Assembly: GCF_000614545.1 (NCBI RefSeq) | Contig: NZ_BAKW01000026.1 | Span: forward strand, 1-32,472 | DNA: 32,472 nt | DNA from: Asaia platycodi JCM 25414 | Lineage (GTDB): Bacteria; Pseudomonadota; Alphaproteobacteria; Acetobacterales; Acetobacteraceae | Direction: 5' to 3' | In this document: positions 1 to 7,939 of the stretch, in pieces | Layout of the letters: every line of letters starts with the position of its first letter | Position numbering within the stretch: position 1 is the first letter of the stretch | Made by a program: the position numbers and the translations under genes | The notes under the pieces: generated by a model | The model's database searches: none | What the model saw: the letters and a program-made list of their open reading frames with translations, nothing else | Told to the model about the DNA's origin: nothing

Positions 1-813
1 CCCGACGCTGCTGCTCCTGCTGCCCCGGCTCCTGACGCGGCTGCTCCGGCCCCCGAGGCATCCGCTGACACGGCAGCCCCGAAATCCCAGGAAAACCCGT
101 ACGGTCTGGGTGCTCTGTGGAACGGTGGCGACGTGATTTCCCGCAGTGTTCTGATCATCATGGTGATCATGTCTGCTGGTACGTGGATCATCATGGTCAC
201 GAAGTTCCTTGAGCAGTCCAAGGTGTTTGGTGCCTCCAAGGAAGCCGCTCGCGAATTCTGGACCAAGCCGACCGTTCAGGAAGGCGCTGCTGCCCTGAAG
301 CCGGCCTCGCCGTTCCGCTACATTGCCGAGACCGGTATCGTTGCTGCCGAGCATCATGAAGGCTCGATGCGCGACGCCATCGATCTGCATAGCTGGACCG
401 CCATGTCCGTTCAGCGTTCGGTCGACACCATCAACACGCGTCTGCAGGGCGGCCTTGCCTTCCTCGGCACCGTGGGTTCGACTTCGCCGTTCGTCGGTCT
501 GTTCGGCACCGTCTGGGGTATCTATCACGCCCTGACCGCCATCGGCATTGCAGGCCAGGCTTCGATCGACAAGGTTGCCGGCCCGGTCGGTGAGTCGCTC
601 ATCATGACAGCTATCGGTCTTGCCACCGCCGTTCCGGCCGTGCTGGGCTACAACCTGCTCGTTCGTCGCAACAAGGGCGCCATGGACCGCGTGCGCAACT
701 TCGCCGCCGACGTTCAGTCCGTCCTGCTGGGTGGCTTCCGTCACGGCGTCACGCCGACGACGAGTGGTGACCACAGCCCGACGACCACGACCACCAGCTC
801 GCGAGTTGCCTGA
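1..813 (+). CDS. exbB: ExbB/TolQ/MotA-family proton channel subunit (5' end outside window)
   Basis: Inner-membrane proton channel subunit that works with ExbD to energise TonB-type outer-membrane transport. The frame is open from base 1, so the true start lies upstream. The visible N-terminus is Pro/Ala-rich, followed by NPYGLGALWNGGDVISRS; a GTG at 133 falls inside this continuous frame and is not the likely start. Three hydrophobic segments are visible: LIIMVIMSAGTWIIMV, the stretch around FLGTVGSTSPFVGLFGTVWG, and ESLIMTAIGLATAVPAVLGY. The last two carry the conserved pore signature of the MotA/TolQ/ExbB family. The TGA is followed two bases later by the exbD ATG. The Pro/Ala-rich exported N-terminal extension and the paired exbD genes favour ExbB over TolQ. 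A tonB gene may lie upstream but is not visible. Confidence 0.9.
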   Translation, partial: PDAAAPAAPAPDAAAPAPEASADTAAPKSQENPYGLGALWNGGDVISRSVLIIMVIMSAGTWIIMVTKFLEQSKVFGASKEAAREFWTKPTVQEGAAALKPASPFRYIAETGIVAAEHHEGSMRDAIDLHSWTAMSVQRSVDTINTRLQGGLAFLGTVGSTSPFVGLFGTVWGIYHALTAIGIAGQASIDKVAGPVGESLIMTAIGLATAVPAVLGYNLLVRRNKGAMDRVRNFAADVQSVLLGGFRHGVTPTTSGDHSPTTTTTSSRVA

Positions 814-815
814 TC

Positions 816-1238
816 ATGGCAATGAACGTCGGTGGGGGTGGTGAAGAAGACGAAGTCGTCTCGGCGATCAACACGACGCCGCTCGTCGACGTGATGCTTG
901 TTCTTCTCATCATCTTCCTGATCACCATCCCGGTTGCGACGCATTCCGTGAAGGTGCAGCTGCCGCGCGACGCCAACCAGCCGACCCAGACCAAGCCAGG
1001 CAATGTCGTCCTGGCGGTCACGGCGAATGGTCAGGCGTACTGGAACGAAATTCCTCTGCGTGGTCATCAGGATCTGCTCGATCGTCTCGAGAAGGTCGCA
1101 GTCATCAAGCCACAGCCCCAGATTCAGATCCGGGGCGACGGCAAGGCACGGTACGAAGCTGTCGGCAAGATCGTTGCAACGTGTCAGGAAGCTGGCATCT
1201 ATCGCATCGATTTCATCACCGAGCAGCCTCACTCCTGA
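816..1238 (+). CDS. exbD: ExbD/TolR-family biopolymer transport protein, first copy
   Basis: A 140-residue partner of ExbB. A short cytoplasmic N-terminus rich in Gly/Glu/Asp precedes one membrane segment (about residues 22-42) with the motif NTTPLVDVMLVLLIIF. Asp25 occupies the position of the proton-carrying aspartate of E. coli ExbD. The remainder is the periplasmic domain ending RIDFITEQPHS. It begins two bases after the exbB stop, so translation is probably coupled. The frame is intact, unlike many genes in the window. Confidence 0.93.
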   Translation: MAMNVGGGGEEDEVVSAINTTPLVDVMLVLLIIFLITIPVATHSVKVQLPRDANQPTQTKPGNVVLAVTANGQAYWNEIPLRGHQDLLDRLEKVAVIKPQPQIQIRGDGKARYEAVGKIVATCQEAGIYRIDFITEQPHS

Positions 1239-1261
1239 TTTCGGTCAGGACCCCAGCTTCA

Positions 1262-1292
1262 GGAAGGCCACGCTCTCAGGGCGGGGCCTTCC
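1262..1292 (+). other. Stem-loop between the two exbD genes
   Basis: GGAAGGCC (1262-1269) and GGCCTTCC (1285-1292) form a perfect 8-bp stem with a 15-base loop. A run of six T lies a few bases downstream at 1300-1305, slightly far for a standard intrinsic terminator. It could be an attenuator, a partial terminator or an RNA-processing site setting the exbD1/exbD2 ratio. That role is inferred. Confidence 0.4.
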
Positions 1293-1312
1293 AGCTCCGT
1301 TTTTTCCAGAAT

Positions 1313-1330
1313 CCGGCCTCTGCCGGTTTT
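1313..1330 (+). terminator. Small hairpin with T4 upstream of second exbD
   Basis: CCGGC, loop CTCT, GCCGG, then TTTT, ending 22 bases before the second exbD start. The stem is only 5 bp, so at most it would be a weak terminator or attenuator. The downstream gene has its own ribosome-binding site (GGAGAG). Confidence 0.3.
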
Positions 1331-1352
1331 CCGCCTGTTGGAGAGTTCTCTC

Positions 1353-1787
1353 ATGGCCATGAGCGTCGGATCCGACAGCACGCATGAAGACGAGGGCATC
1401 GTCGATATCAACACGACGCCCCTGATTGACGTCATGCTCGTGCTGCTCATCATGCTGATCATCACCATCCCGCTCCAGACCCATTCGGTCGCGCTGGACC
1501 TGCCGCAGGGCAATCCGCCGCCGAGCACGGAAGAGCCCAAGGTCGTCACGGTTGCGATCGATTTCGACAATTCGATCAGCTGGAATGGCACCCCCATTTC
1601 TTCCGAGGCCGATCTCCAGGCTCATTTCATGGATGCGGCCAACCAGCCCGATCAGCCTGAAATGCATATTCACCCGAATCGTCTTGCCGATTACAAGACC
1701 GTAGCCCACGTACTCGCCGACGCTCAGCGTCTTGGTGTCAACAAGCTCGGCATCGTCGGACAAGACCAGTTCATGGAAGGACAGTAA
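1353..1787 (+). CDS. exbD: ExbD/TolR-family biopolymer transport protein, second copy
   Basis: A 144-residue second ExbD. It has the same plan as the first copy: an acidic N-terminus, then NTTPLIDVMLVLLIMLIITI with the conserved Asp, then a periplasmic domain that diverges clearly (LDLPQGNPPPSTEEPK). I start it at ATG 1353 because GGAGAG at 1341-1346 is well spaced; a TTG at 1338 in the same frame has no such support. The sequence difference between copies suggests an old duplication and perhaps a mixed ExbD stoichiometry in the complex. The stop abuts the start of the next gene. Confidence 0.9.
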   Translation: MAMSVGSDSTHEDEGIVDINTTPLIDVMLVLLIMLIITIPLQTHSVALDLPQGNPPPSTEEPKVVTVAIDFDNSISWNGTPISSEADLQAHFMDAANQPDQPEMHIHPNRLADYKTVAHVLADAQRLGVNKLGIVGQDQFMEGQ

Positions 1788-3043
1788 GTGCGTTTTCCCC
1801 GTTGTTCTCGCGCCCTCCTTGCAGCCAGCTCGCTTCTGGCGGTTTCCTCTTTCGTGCCAGTCACTGGTGCCTTGCTGGTTCCTGCCGCGCAGGCTGAAGA
1901 CCAGCTGAGCGCCAAGGTCGGCAAGCCGCTTCAGGACGCGCAATCGGCTCTCGGCGCGAAAAACTATGCCAAGGCCATGGCGGCTGTGGATGCGGCCGAT
2001 GCCGTCGCGGGGAAAACCGATTACGAGAAATATACCATCGCCCAGATGCGCGCAGCTGTTGCGGCGTCTTCGGGTGATGTTGCAGCGGCGTCCAAGGCTT
2101 ATGACGTCCTGATCGCCTCGTCGCGCACGCCTGCTGCCGCCAAGCAGCAGATGCTCATGGCCAATGCGACCATGGCTTATAATGCCAAGGATTACGCCCA
2201 TGCCGTTCCGGCTATCGAGCGTTATCTGAAGCTTGCCGGTCCGAACGCGCAGATGCAGCTCTTCTGGTCCAGGCCTATTACCTGCAACAGGACTATAAGA
2301 ACGCCGCCCGCGTTCAGCAGGACCAGATCAATGCCGAGATAAAGGCAAAGCGCGTCCCGAGTGAGAACCAGCTCCAGTTCCTCGCGACCTGCTACCACCA
2401 GATGAAGGATGCGCCGAACGAGACGCATGCCTATGTGCTTCTGGCAAAGTATTATTCCAAGCCCGATTACTGGGCGATGCTGATCCACAATCTCGCGGCA
2501 GATCCACAGATGCCGGATGCGCTACAGTTCAATCTTGAACGCCTGCGTATGGCCACCGGCGTGCTGAAGGACCCGTCAGACTACATGGACATGGTCGAGC
2601 GCGCTGTTCAGTCCGGTCTCCCGCAGCTTGGACTGAATCTGATGGATCAGGCTTACGCCTCTGGTGCCCTCGGAAAAGATGCCGGTGCCGCTCGTGAGGC
2701 CCGTCTGAAGGCGATGGTCGTCAAGCGCGTTGCGGAAACCAAGGCAAGCCTCGCAGCAGATGTCGCCGCTGCTCGCAAGATGCCGAATGCCGCGCCGTCG
2801 CTTACCGCAGGCTACAACCTGGTTCTGAATGGTCAGGTCGACGCAGGCCTCGCATTGATGCGTGAAGGCCTGACGAAAAACCCCGCAGCGCCTGAGGGTG
2901 CCAAGCTGGAATACGGCATGGCGCAGATGGATGGCGGTCGCAAGGATGACGCCATCAAGACATTTGCCGACGTTCACGGCGACCATGGATCGCAGGACCT
3001 GGCCCAGCTTTGGACGCTACTTGTAACGAAACCATCAAAGTGA
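1788..3043 (+). CDS. Exported TPR-like protein of the exb cluster, frame broken near 2262
   Basis: The GTG start directly follows the TAA of exbD2. A signal peptide is clear: basic MRFPRCSR, a hydrophobic core, then PAAQA before EDQLSAK. The mature part is Ala-rich and helical with TPR-like spacing (KNYAKAMAAVDAADAV, KDYAHAVPAIERYLKLAG). The first frame degenerates after about 2262 and stops at 2342. One frame over, the protein continues as LVQAYYLQQDYKNAARVQQD through to 3043. Restoring one base near 2258-2266 (CTCTTCTGG, probably CTCCTTCTGG) gives one protein of 418 residues. It probably acts in the periplasm with the ExbB/ExbD complex, an inference from operon position. No catalytic motif is seen. 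Confidence 0.75.
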
Positions 3044-3048
3044 GGTAA

Positions 3049-3066
3049 AGCGCGTTCAAACGCGCT
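3049..3066. repeat. Perfect inverted repeat after the exb operon
   Basis: AGCGCGTT, CA, AACGCGCT: an 8-bp perfect palindrome with a 2-base centre, 6 bases after the TPR-gene stop. There is no T tract, so it is not a typical intrinsic terminator. It could be a transcript-end hairpin or a regulator site upstream of the response-regulator gene. Confidence 0.35.
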
Positions 3067-3127
3067 ACCCACTGTTGTTCTTGCGTTGTGTCAGACATAG
3101 ATTGTATCAAATCTCGTTTACCACAGC

Positions 3128-3907
3128 ATGATCGATGGGATAATGACGACAGTACCTCCAGCGCCTGACCTGCCGGCTCGTATCCTTATCGTTGAAGACG
3201 ATCCCGGCATGCGAACCCTCATCCAGCGCGCCCTTCAGGGCGACGGTTTCCGGGTTCGCAGCGTGGCTTCCGGAGATGAGATGTGGGACGCCCTTGCGGT
3301 CGGTCCCGTCGACCTTCTCGTTATGGACGTGATGCTTCCCAAGACCAGTGGCATTGAACTCTGCCGCGCCATCCGTAACGGTCAGGGTACGAATCACCCC
3401 GGTGAATCGCCCCTCGCCCAGACCCCCATCATCATGGTCTCTGCACGCGGCGAGGAGCGTGATCGCGTCCTTGGTCTGGAAATCGGTGCCGATGACTACG
3501 TGGCCAAGCCTTTTGGCCAGCGCGAGCTTCTGGCTCGCGTACGCGCCGTGCTTCGCCGTGGTCAGGGCGCGGCCCCGACCGAGGTCTCCCGCAAGGAGAC
3601 CATTCTGTTCGCCGGGTGGAAGCTCGATCTGCGCCGTCGCGAACTGACCGACCCATCCGGGGCAGTCGTCGATATCTCGGGCGCTGAGCATGATCTTCTC
3701 ATCAGCTTCCTTGACAACCCGCAACGTGTCATCGCTCGCGATCGTCTGCTCGAACTGTCGCGCACCCGTCTGGGCGACGTCTCCGATCGCAGCATCGACG
3801 TTCTGGTCAGCCGCTTGCGCCGCAAGCTGGGTGCCGATGCCGACTCCCTGATTCGCACAGTGCGTGGTCTCGGCTACATCTTCGTCGCAGAAGTCGAGCG
3901 CGTCTGA
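3128..3907 (+). CDS. OmpR/PhoB-family two-component response regulator
   Basis: 259 residues. The receiver domain (about 18-135) has the acidic pair Asp24/Asp25, phospho-acceptor Asp67 in LLVMDVMLP, Ser105 and Lys127 (VAKPFG). The C-terminal winged helix (about 155-256) has AEHDLLISFLDNP, a recognition region with SDRSIDVLVSRLRRKL, and the closing strand RTVRGLGYIFV. Between helix 3 and strand 4 of the receiver is a longer linker than usual (roughly residues 84-98). ATG 3128 is taken; ATG 3143 is also possible and neither has a strong ribosome-binding site. The kinase gene follows 6 bases later. The signal and regulon cannot be read from sequence. Confidence 0.92.
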   Translation: MIDGIMTTVPPAPDLPARILIVEDDPGMRTLIQRALQGDGFRVRSVASGDEMWDALAVGPVDLLVMDVMLPKTSGIELCRAIRNGQGTNHPGESPLAQTPIIMVSARGEERDRVLGLEIGADDYVAKPFGQRELLARVRAVLRRGQGAAPTEVSRKETILFAGWKLDLRRRELTDPSGAVVDISGAEHDLLISFLDNPQRVIARDRLLELSRTRLGDVSDRSIDVLVSRLRRKLGADADSLIRTVRGLGYIFVAEVERV

Positions 3908-3913
3908 GGATTT

Positions 3914-5275
3914 ATGCCTTTCGCCCTGGGAGGGGGCAGCACGCCCCGCATCATTCGTCTCTGGCCTGTCGGGCTTGTGGGACGTGTCAGCGTCGTGCTG
4001 CTGGCGGCAGTTGTTCTTGTCTTCGTGGCCAGCGCATTCTTTTACGAAGAAGCTGAAACCTATATCGACGACGACAGCCGCATTACCCAGCTTGCAGAGG
4101 AGCTGAGTACCGATCTCAGGGTGTTGCGTACAACCCCGATCAGTCAACGTGGCCTGCTTGGGGCGCTCCTGTCCGATAACGGGATCAGTGTGGCCTGGCG
4201 ATCCGCCAATCAACCTTTCGAGCTCGATCAGCCCCATCGGTTGCGTCACGTCGAAGAGGCCCTGATTGGCAATGATCGCGATCTGGCACGGGCAGACATT
4301 CGCGTCTGGGCTGATCGTGCTGACTCCTCGAGTATTCACGGCACATTGCAACTCGCTGACGGCAGCCGTCTCGTGTTTAACGTGCCAGGCATTCTGAAGC
4401 ACCGTCACATGACTGGTGGTCTCGCGTCTGCGGCGATCACGGCAGGCGCCGTGGCGATTGCAGCAGCGATGATCGTTCGCTCGCTCAGCACGCCGCTACG
4501 TGCTTTGGCGCAGGTGGCTGACAGCATTGCGAAGTCCGACGACATGCAGTGGACGATGGTTGACGAACGTGGCCCACGTGAGGTGCGTGGGCTAGCGAAC
4601 GCCATTAACAAAATGCAGCATCGTATTCGTCGGCTGATTAATGACCGTACTGAGATTCTGGCTGCGGTCTCACATGATCTGCGCACACCTCTGGCGCGTC
4701 TACGCCTGCGCGCCGGGTTCATGGACGACGAGGAGACCCAGACAGCGATCGAGGCCGATATTGATGAGATGGAGGCCATGGTAACGGGCGTTCTCGCTTA
4801 CCTGGCAGGCGATCTCGACCCTGAGCCGATCAAGCAGGTCGATCTGGTTGCGATTCTCAACACGTTGCTCGATTCACAGAGCGATCGCGGCCGAGAAACG
4901 AGTTATACCGGCCCAGATCGGTGCCAGGCCTGGGTGAGACCGCTTGCCATCAAGCGTGTCTTTGCCAATCTCATCGATAATGCCTGCAATTACGGCGGTG
5001 ATGCACATGTCACATTGGAGACTGCCGGTCAGGCAGCCTTGATCTCTGTGATCGATGATGGTCCTGGCATTCCTGAGGCCGAGCTCGAAAAAGTACTTTC
5101 GGCCTTTTATCGCGTCGAAGGATCGCGCTCGCGTGCGACGGGCGGCATGGGGCTAGGTCTCGCCATTGTCACCCGCGAAGTGGGCCGTGCCCGGGGCAAG
5201 GTCGATCTGCATAATGTGCCGGGTCGAGGGCTCTGCGTTCAGATCACCTTGCCACTTGGCGCAGCAAAGGTCTGA
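3914..5275 (+). CDS. EnvZ-like membrane sensor histidine kinase
   Basis: 453 residues. Order: membrane segment about 20-43, a periplasmic region of about 120 residues, a second membrane segment about 170-190 (AAITAGAVAIAAAMIV), HAMP (about 190-245), a HisKA domain with AAVSHDLRTPLARLRLRAGF where His254 is the phosphorylation site, then HATPase with N box NLIDNACNYGG, G1 box DDGPGIP and G2 box GGMGLGLAIV. GAGGA sits just before the ATG and the gap to the response regulator is 6 bases, so they are one unit. The kinase core resembles EnvZ, but the periplasmic sensor is generic and the stimulus unknown. Confidence 0.92.
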   Translation: MPFALGGGSTPRIIRLWPVGLVGRVSVVLLAAVVLVFVASAFFYEEAETYIDDDSRITQLAEELSTDLRVLRTTPISQRGLLGALLSDNGISVAWRSANQPFELDQPHRLRHVEEALIGNDRDLARADIRVWADRADSSSIHGTLQLADGSRLVFNVPGILKHRHMTGGLASAAITAGAVAIAAAMIVRSLSTPLRALAQVADSIAKSDDMQWTMVDERGPREVRGLANAINKMQHRIRRLINDRTEILAAVSHDLRTPLARLRLRAGFMDDEETQTAIEADIDEMEAMVTGVLAYLAGDLDPEPIKQVDLVAILNTLLDSQSDRGRETSYTGPDRCQAWVRPLAIKRVFANLIDNACNYGGDAHVTLETAGQAALISVIDDGPGIPEAELEKVLSAFYRVEGSRSRATGGMGLGLAIVTREVGRARGKVDLHNVPGRGLCVQITLPLGAAKV

Positions 5276-5349
5276 ATTCGGGATAAGGGACTTGCGTAGT
5301 CGCGATTGATGGCACATCTCACAGCGATAACTGCGAATTGAGAGTCGTC

Positions 5350-5913
5350 ATGTTCATCGAGACCGAGGATACACCCAACCCCGCCACCTTGAAGTTCCTG
5401 CCTGGTCGTGCCGTGACCGGCCATCGCGGAACGGCCGATTTTGCCGAGGCCAAGGCGGCAGAAGGGCGTTCTCCCCTTGCAACGACCCTTTTCGATGTCA
5501 CTGGCGTGAGCGGCGTCTTCCTCGGCGCCGACTTCATCTCCGTCACCAAGGCAGACGAATTCAGCTGGAACACACTCAAGCCGCTTCTTCTCGCCGCGAT
5601 CACCAGCCATTTCGAATCGGGTGCGCCCTGCCTCGAAGCCGCTGCCGAGACCCAGGAAGACGCGATTGCGCCGGAAGATGAGGCTGTTGTCGCCCAGATC
5701 CGCGAATTGCTCGATACACGTGTCCGGCCTGCCGTTGCGGGAGACGGGGGTGATATCGTATTCAGGGGTTACCGTGACGGCGTCGTGCGCCTGACGATGC
5801 AGGGTGCCTGTGCGGGCTGCCCTTCTTCGCGTGCGACGCTCAAACACGGTGTCGAGAACATGTTGCGCCACTACGTGCCTGAAGTGGTTGCTGTCGAACA
5901 GGTTGAGGATTGA
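5350..5913 (+). CDS. Nfu-type iron-sulfur cluster scaffold/carrier
   Basis: 187 residues. The N-terminal Nfu domain (about 1-90) opens with MFIETEDTPNPATLKFLPGR, the family hallmark. The C-terminal NifU-like domain (about 112-187) contains CAGCPSS, whose CxxC binds a bridging Fe4S4 cluster, plus the VAGDGGDIVF motif. ATG 5350 matches the family start; a TTG at 5338 in the same frame is rejected. Role: accepts clusters from the assembly machinery and passes them to apo-proteins. The gene is intact and begins a compact run of five genes. Confidence 0.93.
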   Translation: MFIETEDTPNPATLKFLPGRAVTGHRGTADFAEAKAAEGRSPLATTLFDVTGVSGVFLGADFISVTKADEFSWNTLKPLLLAAITSHFESGAPCLEAAAETQEDAIAPEDEAVVAQIRELLDTRVRPAVAGDGGDIVFRGYRDGVVRLTMQGACAGCPSSRATLKHGVENMLRHYVPEVVAVEQVED

Positions 5914-5917
5914 AGAC

Positions 5918-6535
5918 GTGAGTGAGAGCCATCCAGAGACCTTGCCGACGGCCCCCCTGGATGAGACTTCACTTGGTCAACTCTTCCGCCATGCGCGCTC
6001 GCCGCGTGGCTGGTCCGGGCTGGCTGTAGAGCGTGAAACACTTGTCGCGCTCTATGACCTGCTCAAGCTCGGACCGACTTCAGGCAATACCTGTCCGGCA
6101 CGTTTCGTCTTCCTGACCTCTGAAGACATGAAGGAGCGTCTCAAACCCGCTCTCTCCGCCGGCAATATTGATCTTTGCCTCAAGGCACCTGTTGTCGCGC
6201 TGGTCTGTCACGATCCGCTTTTTTTTGAACATCTCCCGCGACTGAGCCGTGAACCCGATCTGCGCAACTGGTTTGCTGCCGATGTCGGCCTGTCGGAAGA
6301 GACCGCCTTTCGCAACGGCTCCCTTCAGGGCGGCTATATGATTATGGCAGCGCGCGCCCTCGGCCTGTCTGTGGCGCCGTTTTCAGGGTTCGATTCCTAC
6401 GCCGTCGAGGAAATTTTTCTCGCCGACACAGGGTGGCGTATCAATTTTATCGCGGGCCTGGGCTATCCCGATGCCCAGACACTGCCCGAGCGCGCCATGC
6501 GTCTGGGTTTCGATGAGAGCTGTCTCGTCCTCTGA
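5918..6535 (+). CDS. RutE/HadB-like nitroreductase-family FMN oxidoreductase
   Basis: 205 residues. The GTG at 5918 lies four bases after the Nfu stop. Motifs match the malonic semialdehyde reductase/putative NADH dehydrogenase branch of the nitroreductase fold: LFRHARSPRGWSG, LYDLLKLGPTSGNTCPARFV (FMN-binding), AFRNGSLQGGYMIMAARALG and FIAGLGYPD. The family usually reduces small aldehydes or quinones with NAD(P)H and bound FMN. No rut pyrimidine-degradation genes are nearby, so the physiological substrate is open. The stop overlaps the tsaB ATG by one base. Confidence 0.85.
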   Translation: MSESHPETLPTAPLDETSLGQLFRHARSPRGWSGLAVERETLVALYDLLKLGPTSGNTCPARFVFLTSEDMKERLKPALSAGNIDLCLKAPVVALVCHDPLFFEHLPRLSREPDLRNWFAADVGLSEETAFRNGSLQGGYMIMAARALGLSVAPFSGFDSYAVEEIFLADTGWRINFIAGLGYPDAQTLPERAMRLGFDESCLVL

Positions 6536-7178
6536 TGCAGGCAGAGGGTTCAATGCTCAGTCTGGTGCTGAACGGCGCTACCCTTGGCGCCGGCTCGTGC
6601 GGAGACGTAGCGGCCTTTCTGGACGATGAGTGTGTTGCTCACGAGCGTCTGGAGGGTATTGGTGCGACTGCATCCCTTGCCGCAACCTGTCAGGCCCTGT
6701 TTCGCAGGCTTGGCTGGCAGAGCGGCCCTGATCGCATTATAGCGGTTACCGGGCCAGGCTCTTTTACCGGGCTTCGGGCCAGTCTGGCTCTTGCTGACGG
6801 TCTGGCCTTTGGCTTCGGGGCGACCCTGCATGGGGTGACGACCGGACAATGCTTCAGAGCCAACCCTGCTTGGTCAGAGAGTGTCTGTGTGACACAGGCA
6901 AGGCGGAACCGGGTCTTTGTCGAGTTCCCAGACGGCACATTCTGGCTGGCGCCCCGGCTGAGCTGGTCTTGCCGCCGGATAGCCGCGTGATCGGGAATGG
7001 GGTGTCTCTGCTTGAGGGGACGGGCTTCTTGCATATCGACGAGGCGCAGCCTGGTGTTGCTCTGATTTTCGCTGCGGGTTCGCGCGTGTCTGCCAGCGGC
7101 CCCTTGCAGCCTTTTTATATCGATGCGCCAGAGGCAAAGCCGCCCGCTCAAGGGTTGCGGCCAGCACCGCTTTCGTGA
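6535..7178 (+). CDS. tsaB: TsaB, tRNA t6A37 threonylcarbamoyltransferase subunit; frameshift near 6953
   Basis: Subunit of the TsaBDE complex that makes N6-threonylcarbamoyladenosine on ANN-decoding tRNAs. The N-terminal part carries TGPGSFTGLRASLALADGLA, the TsaB signature. After FPDGTFWLAP the first frame runs into non-homologous residues and stops at 6990. The correct reading continues one frame over as PAELVLPPDSRVIGNGV and ends with the family tail PFYIDAPEAKPPAQG. Restoring one C in the CCCC at 6952-6955 yields 214 residues, normal for TsaB. The ATG overlaps the upstream stop and the TGA overlaps the rimI GTG, so the three genes are coupled. TsaB is generally essential, so the lesion is probably not biological. 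Confidence 0.85.
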
Positions 7179-7638
7179 CCGGTAATGCGGTCTGCATTTC
7201 TGGTGGTCCTCCTCACGCGTCACTGCTTGCTCGGCTGCATTACAGCTGCTTTGATGAAGGCGAGCGTTGGGGTGAAGAGGCTTTTTCGGGTTTGCTTACG
7301 ACCCCTGGCACCCTAGCTGGATTGCTCTCGTCGGTGAAACTCCGGCTGGGTTGCTCATGCTGCGACATAGCCTCGACGAAGCCGAAATTCTGACTCTGGG
7401 TGTCAACGCTCAATATCGAAGGCAAAACCTTGCATCGAGCCTGCTCGATACAGGCTATACAGCACTCAGGAAGCTCGGCGTCACCACGCTTTTCCTCGAG
7501 GTATCAGTCAGGAATAAAGCGGCGATCGCGCTCTATCTGAAGCAGGGCTTCACCCTTTGTGGTCGGCGAAAGACATATTACGCCGATGGAAGTGACGCAT
7601 CAGTGCTGCGCTATGATTTGACAAGCGTTATACGGTAA
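7175..7638 (+). CDS. rimI: RimI-like ribosomal-protein N-acetyltransferase (GNAT); frameshift near 7316
   Basis: GNAT acetyltransferase, the common neighbour of tsaB. The GTG at 7175 overlaps the tsaB TGA. The N-terminal piece LARLHYSCFDEGERWGEEAF is typical of RimI. The frame is lost around 7311-7321; one frame over it reads IALVGETPAGLLMLRHSLDE, then ILTLGVNAQYRRQNLASSLL (acetyl-CoA-binding motif A) and EVSVRNKAAIALYLKQGF. Adding one base gives 154 residues, the family size. The 3' end overlaps the convergent TusA-like gene by 28 bases. Substrate assignment to ribosomal protein bS18 is by family. Confidence 0.82.
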
Positions 7639-7844
7639 TCGGAAGTCGCGCTTTCGCCAAGAGGCTGGCAATCGCATTGTTGTCCAAGTGTTCTGAGAAG
7701 AATTTCTACATTCCGTCGTGTTTCTTCACCGCGCAAAATAATTATCAAAGCTTCGCCATAGCTGCTTTTGTCCAGCGCAAGTCGGACGTGAACCGTCGTC
7801 ATGGGGCAGGTCTTGTCTCGAATGTCTATAATTTTTGTGACCAT
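7611..7844 (-). CDS. TusA-family sulfurtransferase-like protein
   Basis: A 77-residue SirA/TusA-like protein, MVTKIIDIRDKTCPMTTVHV at the start. Cys13-Pro14 marks the active-site position of the family. The second proline of the usual CPxP is Thr16 here (CPMT). Members relay persulfide sulfur for thio-modification of tRNA or other sulfur metabolism; the exact partner is unknown. It is convergent with rimI, overlapping by 28 bases, and divergent from the MucR gene across an AT-rich gap. Confidence 0.78.
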   Translation of the reverse strand: MVTKIIDIRDKTCPMTTVHVRLALDKSSYGEALIIILRGEETRRNVEILLRTLGQQCDCQPLGESATSDYRITLVKS

Positions 7845-7878
7845 AATATTTAAACTTTGCGAATAGTGCTGTATTTTC

Positions 7879-7906
7879 TTGAATTCGTCTTATCAATCAG
7901 TATATC
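7879..7906 (+). promoter_or_regulatory. Candidate sigma-70-type promoter of the MucR gene
   Basis: TTGAAT, 16-base spacer, TATATC, ending 33 bases before the ATG at 7940. It lies in an AT-rich divergent gap (7845-7939) shared with the TusA-like gene. MucR/Ros proteins favour AT-rich targets and commonly autoregulate, so this gap is also a plausible operator; that part is inferred. Confidence 0.4.
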
Positions 7907-7939
7907 TTCCCAAAAATATGTTCTTTGGGGAGAATTCAC

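Noticed and set aside
3107..4408. 433-codon antisense frame over the two-component genes; similar long antisense frames at 1245-2201 and 18244-19257
   Set aside because: Shadows of well-supported genes on the other strand; composition is odd (His/Asp/Arg-rich) and no family features are present.
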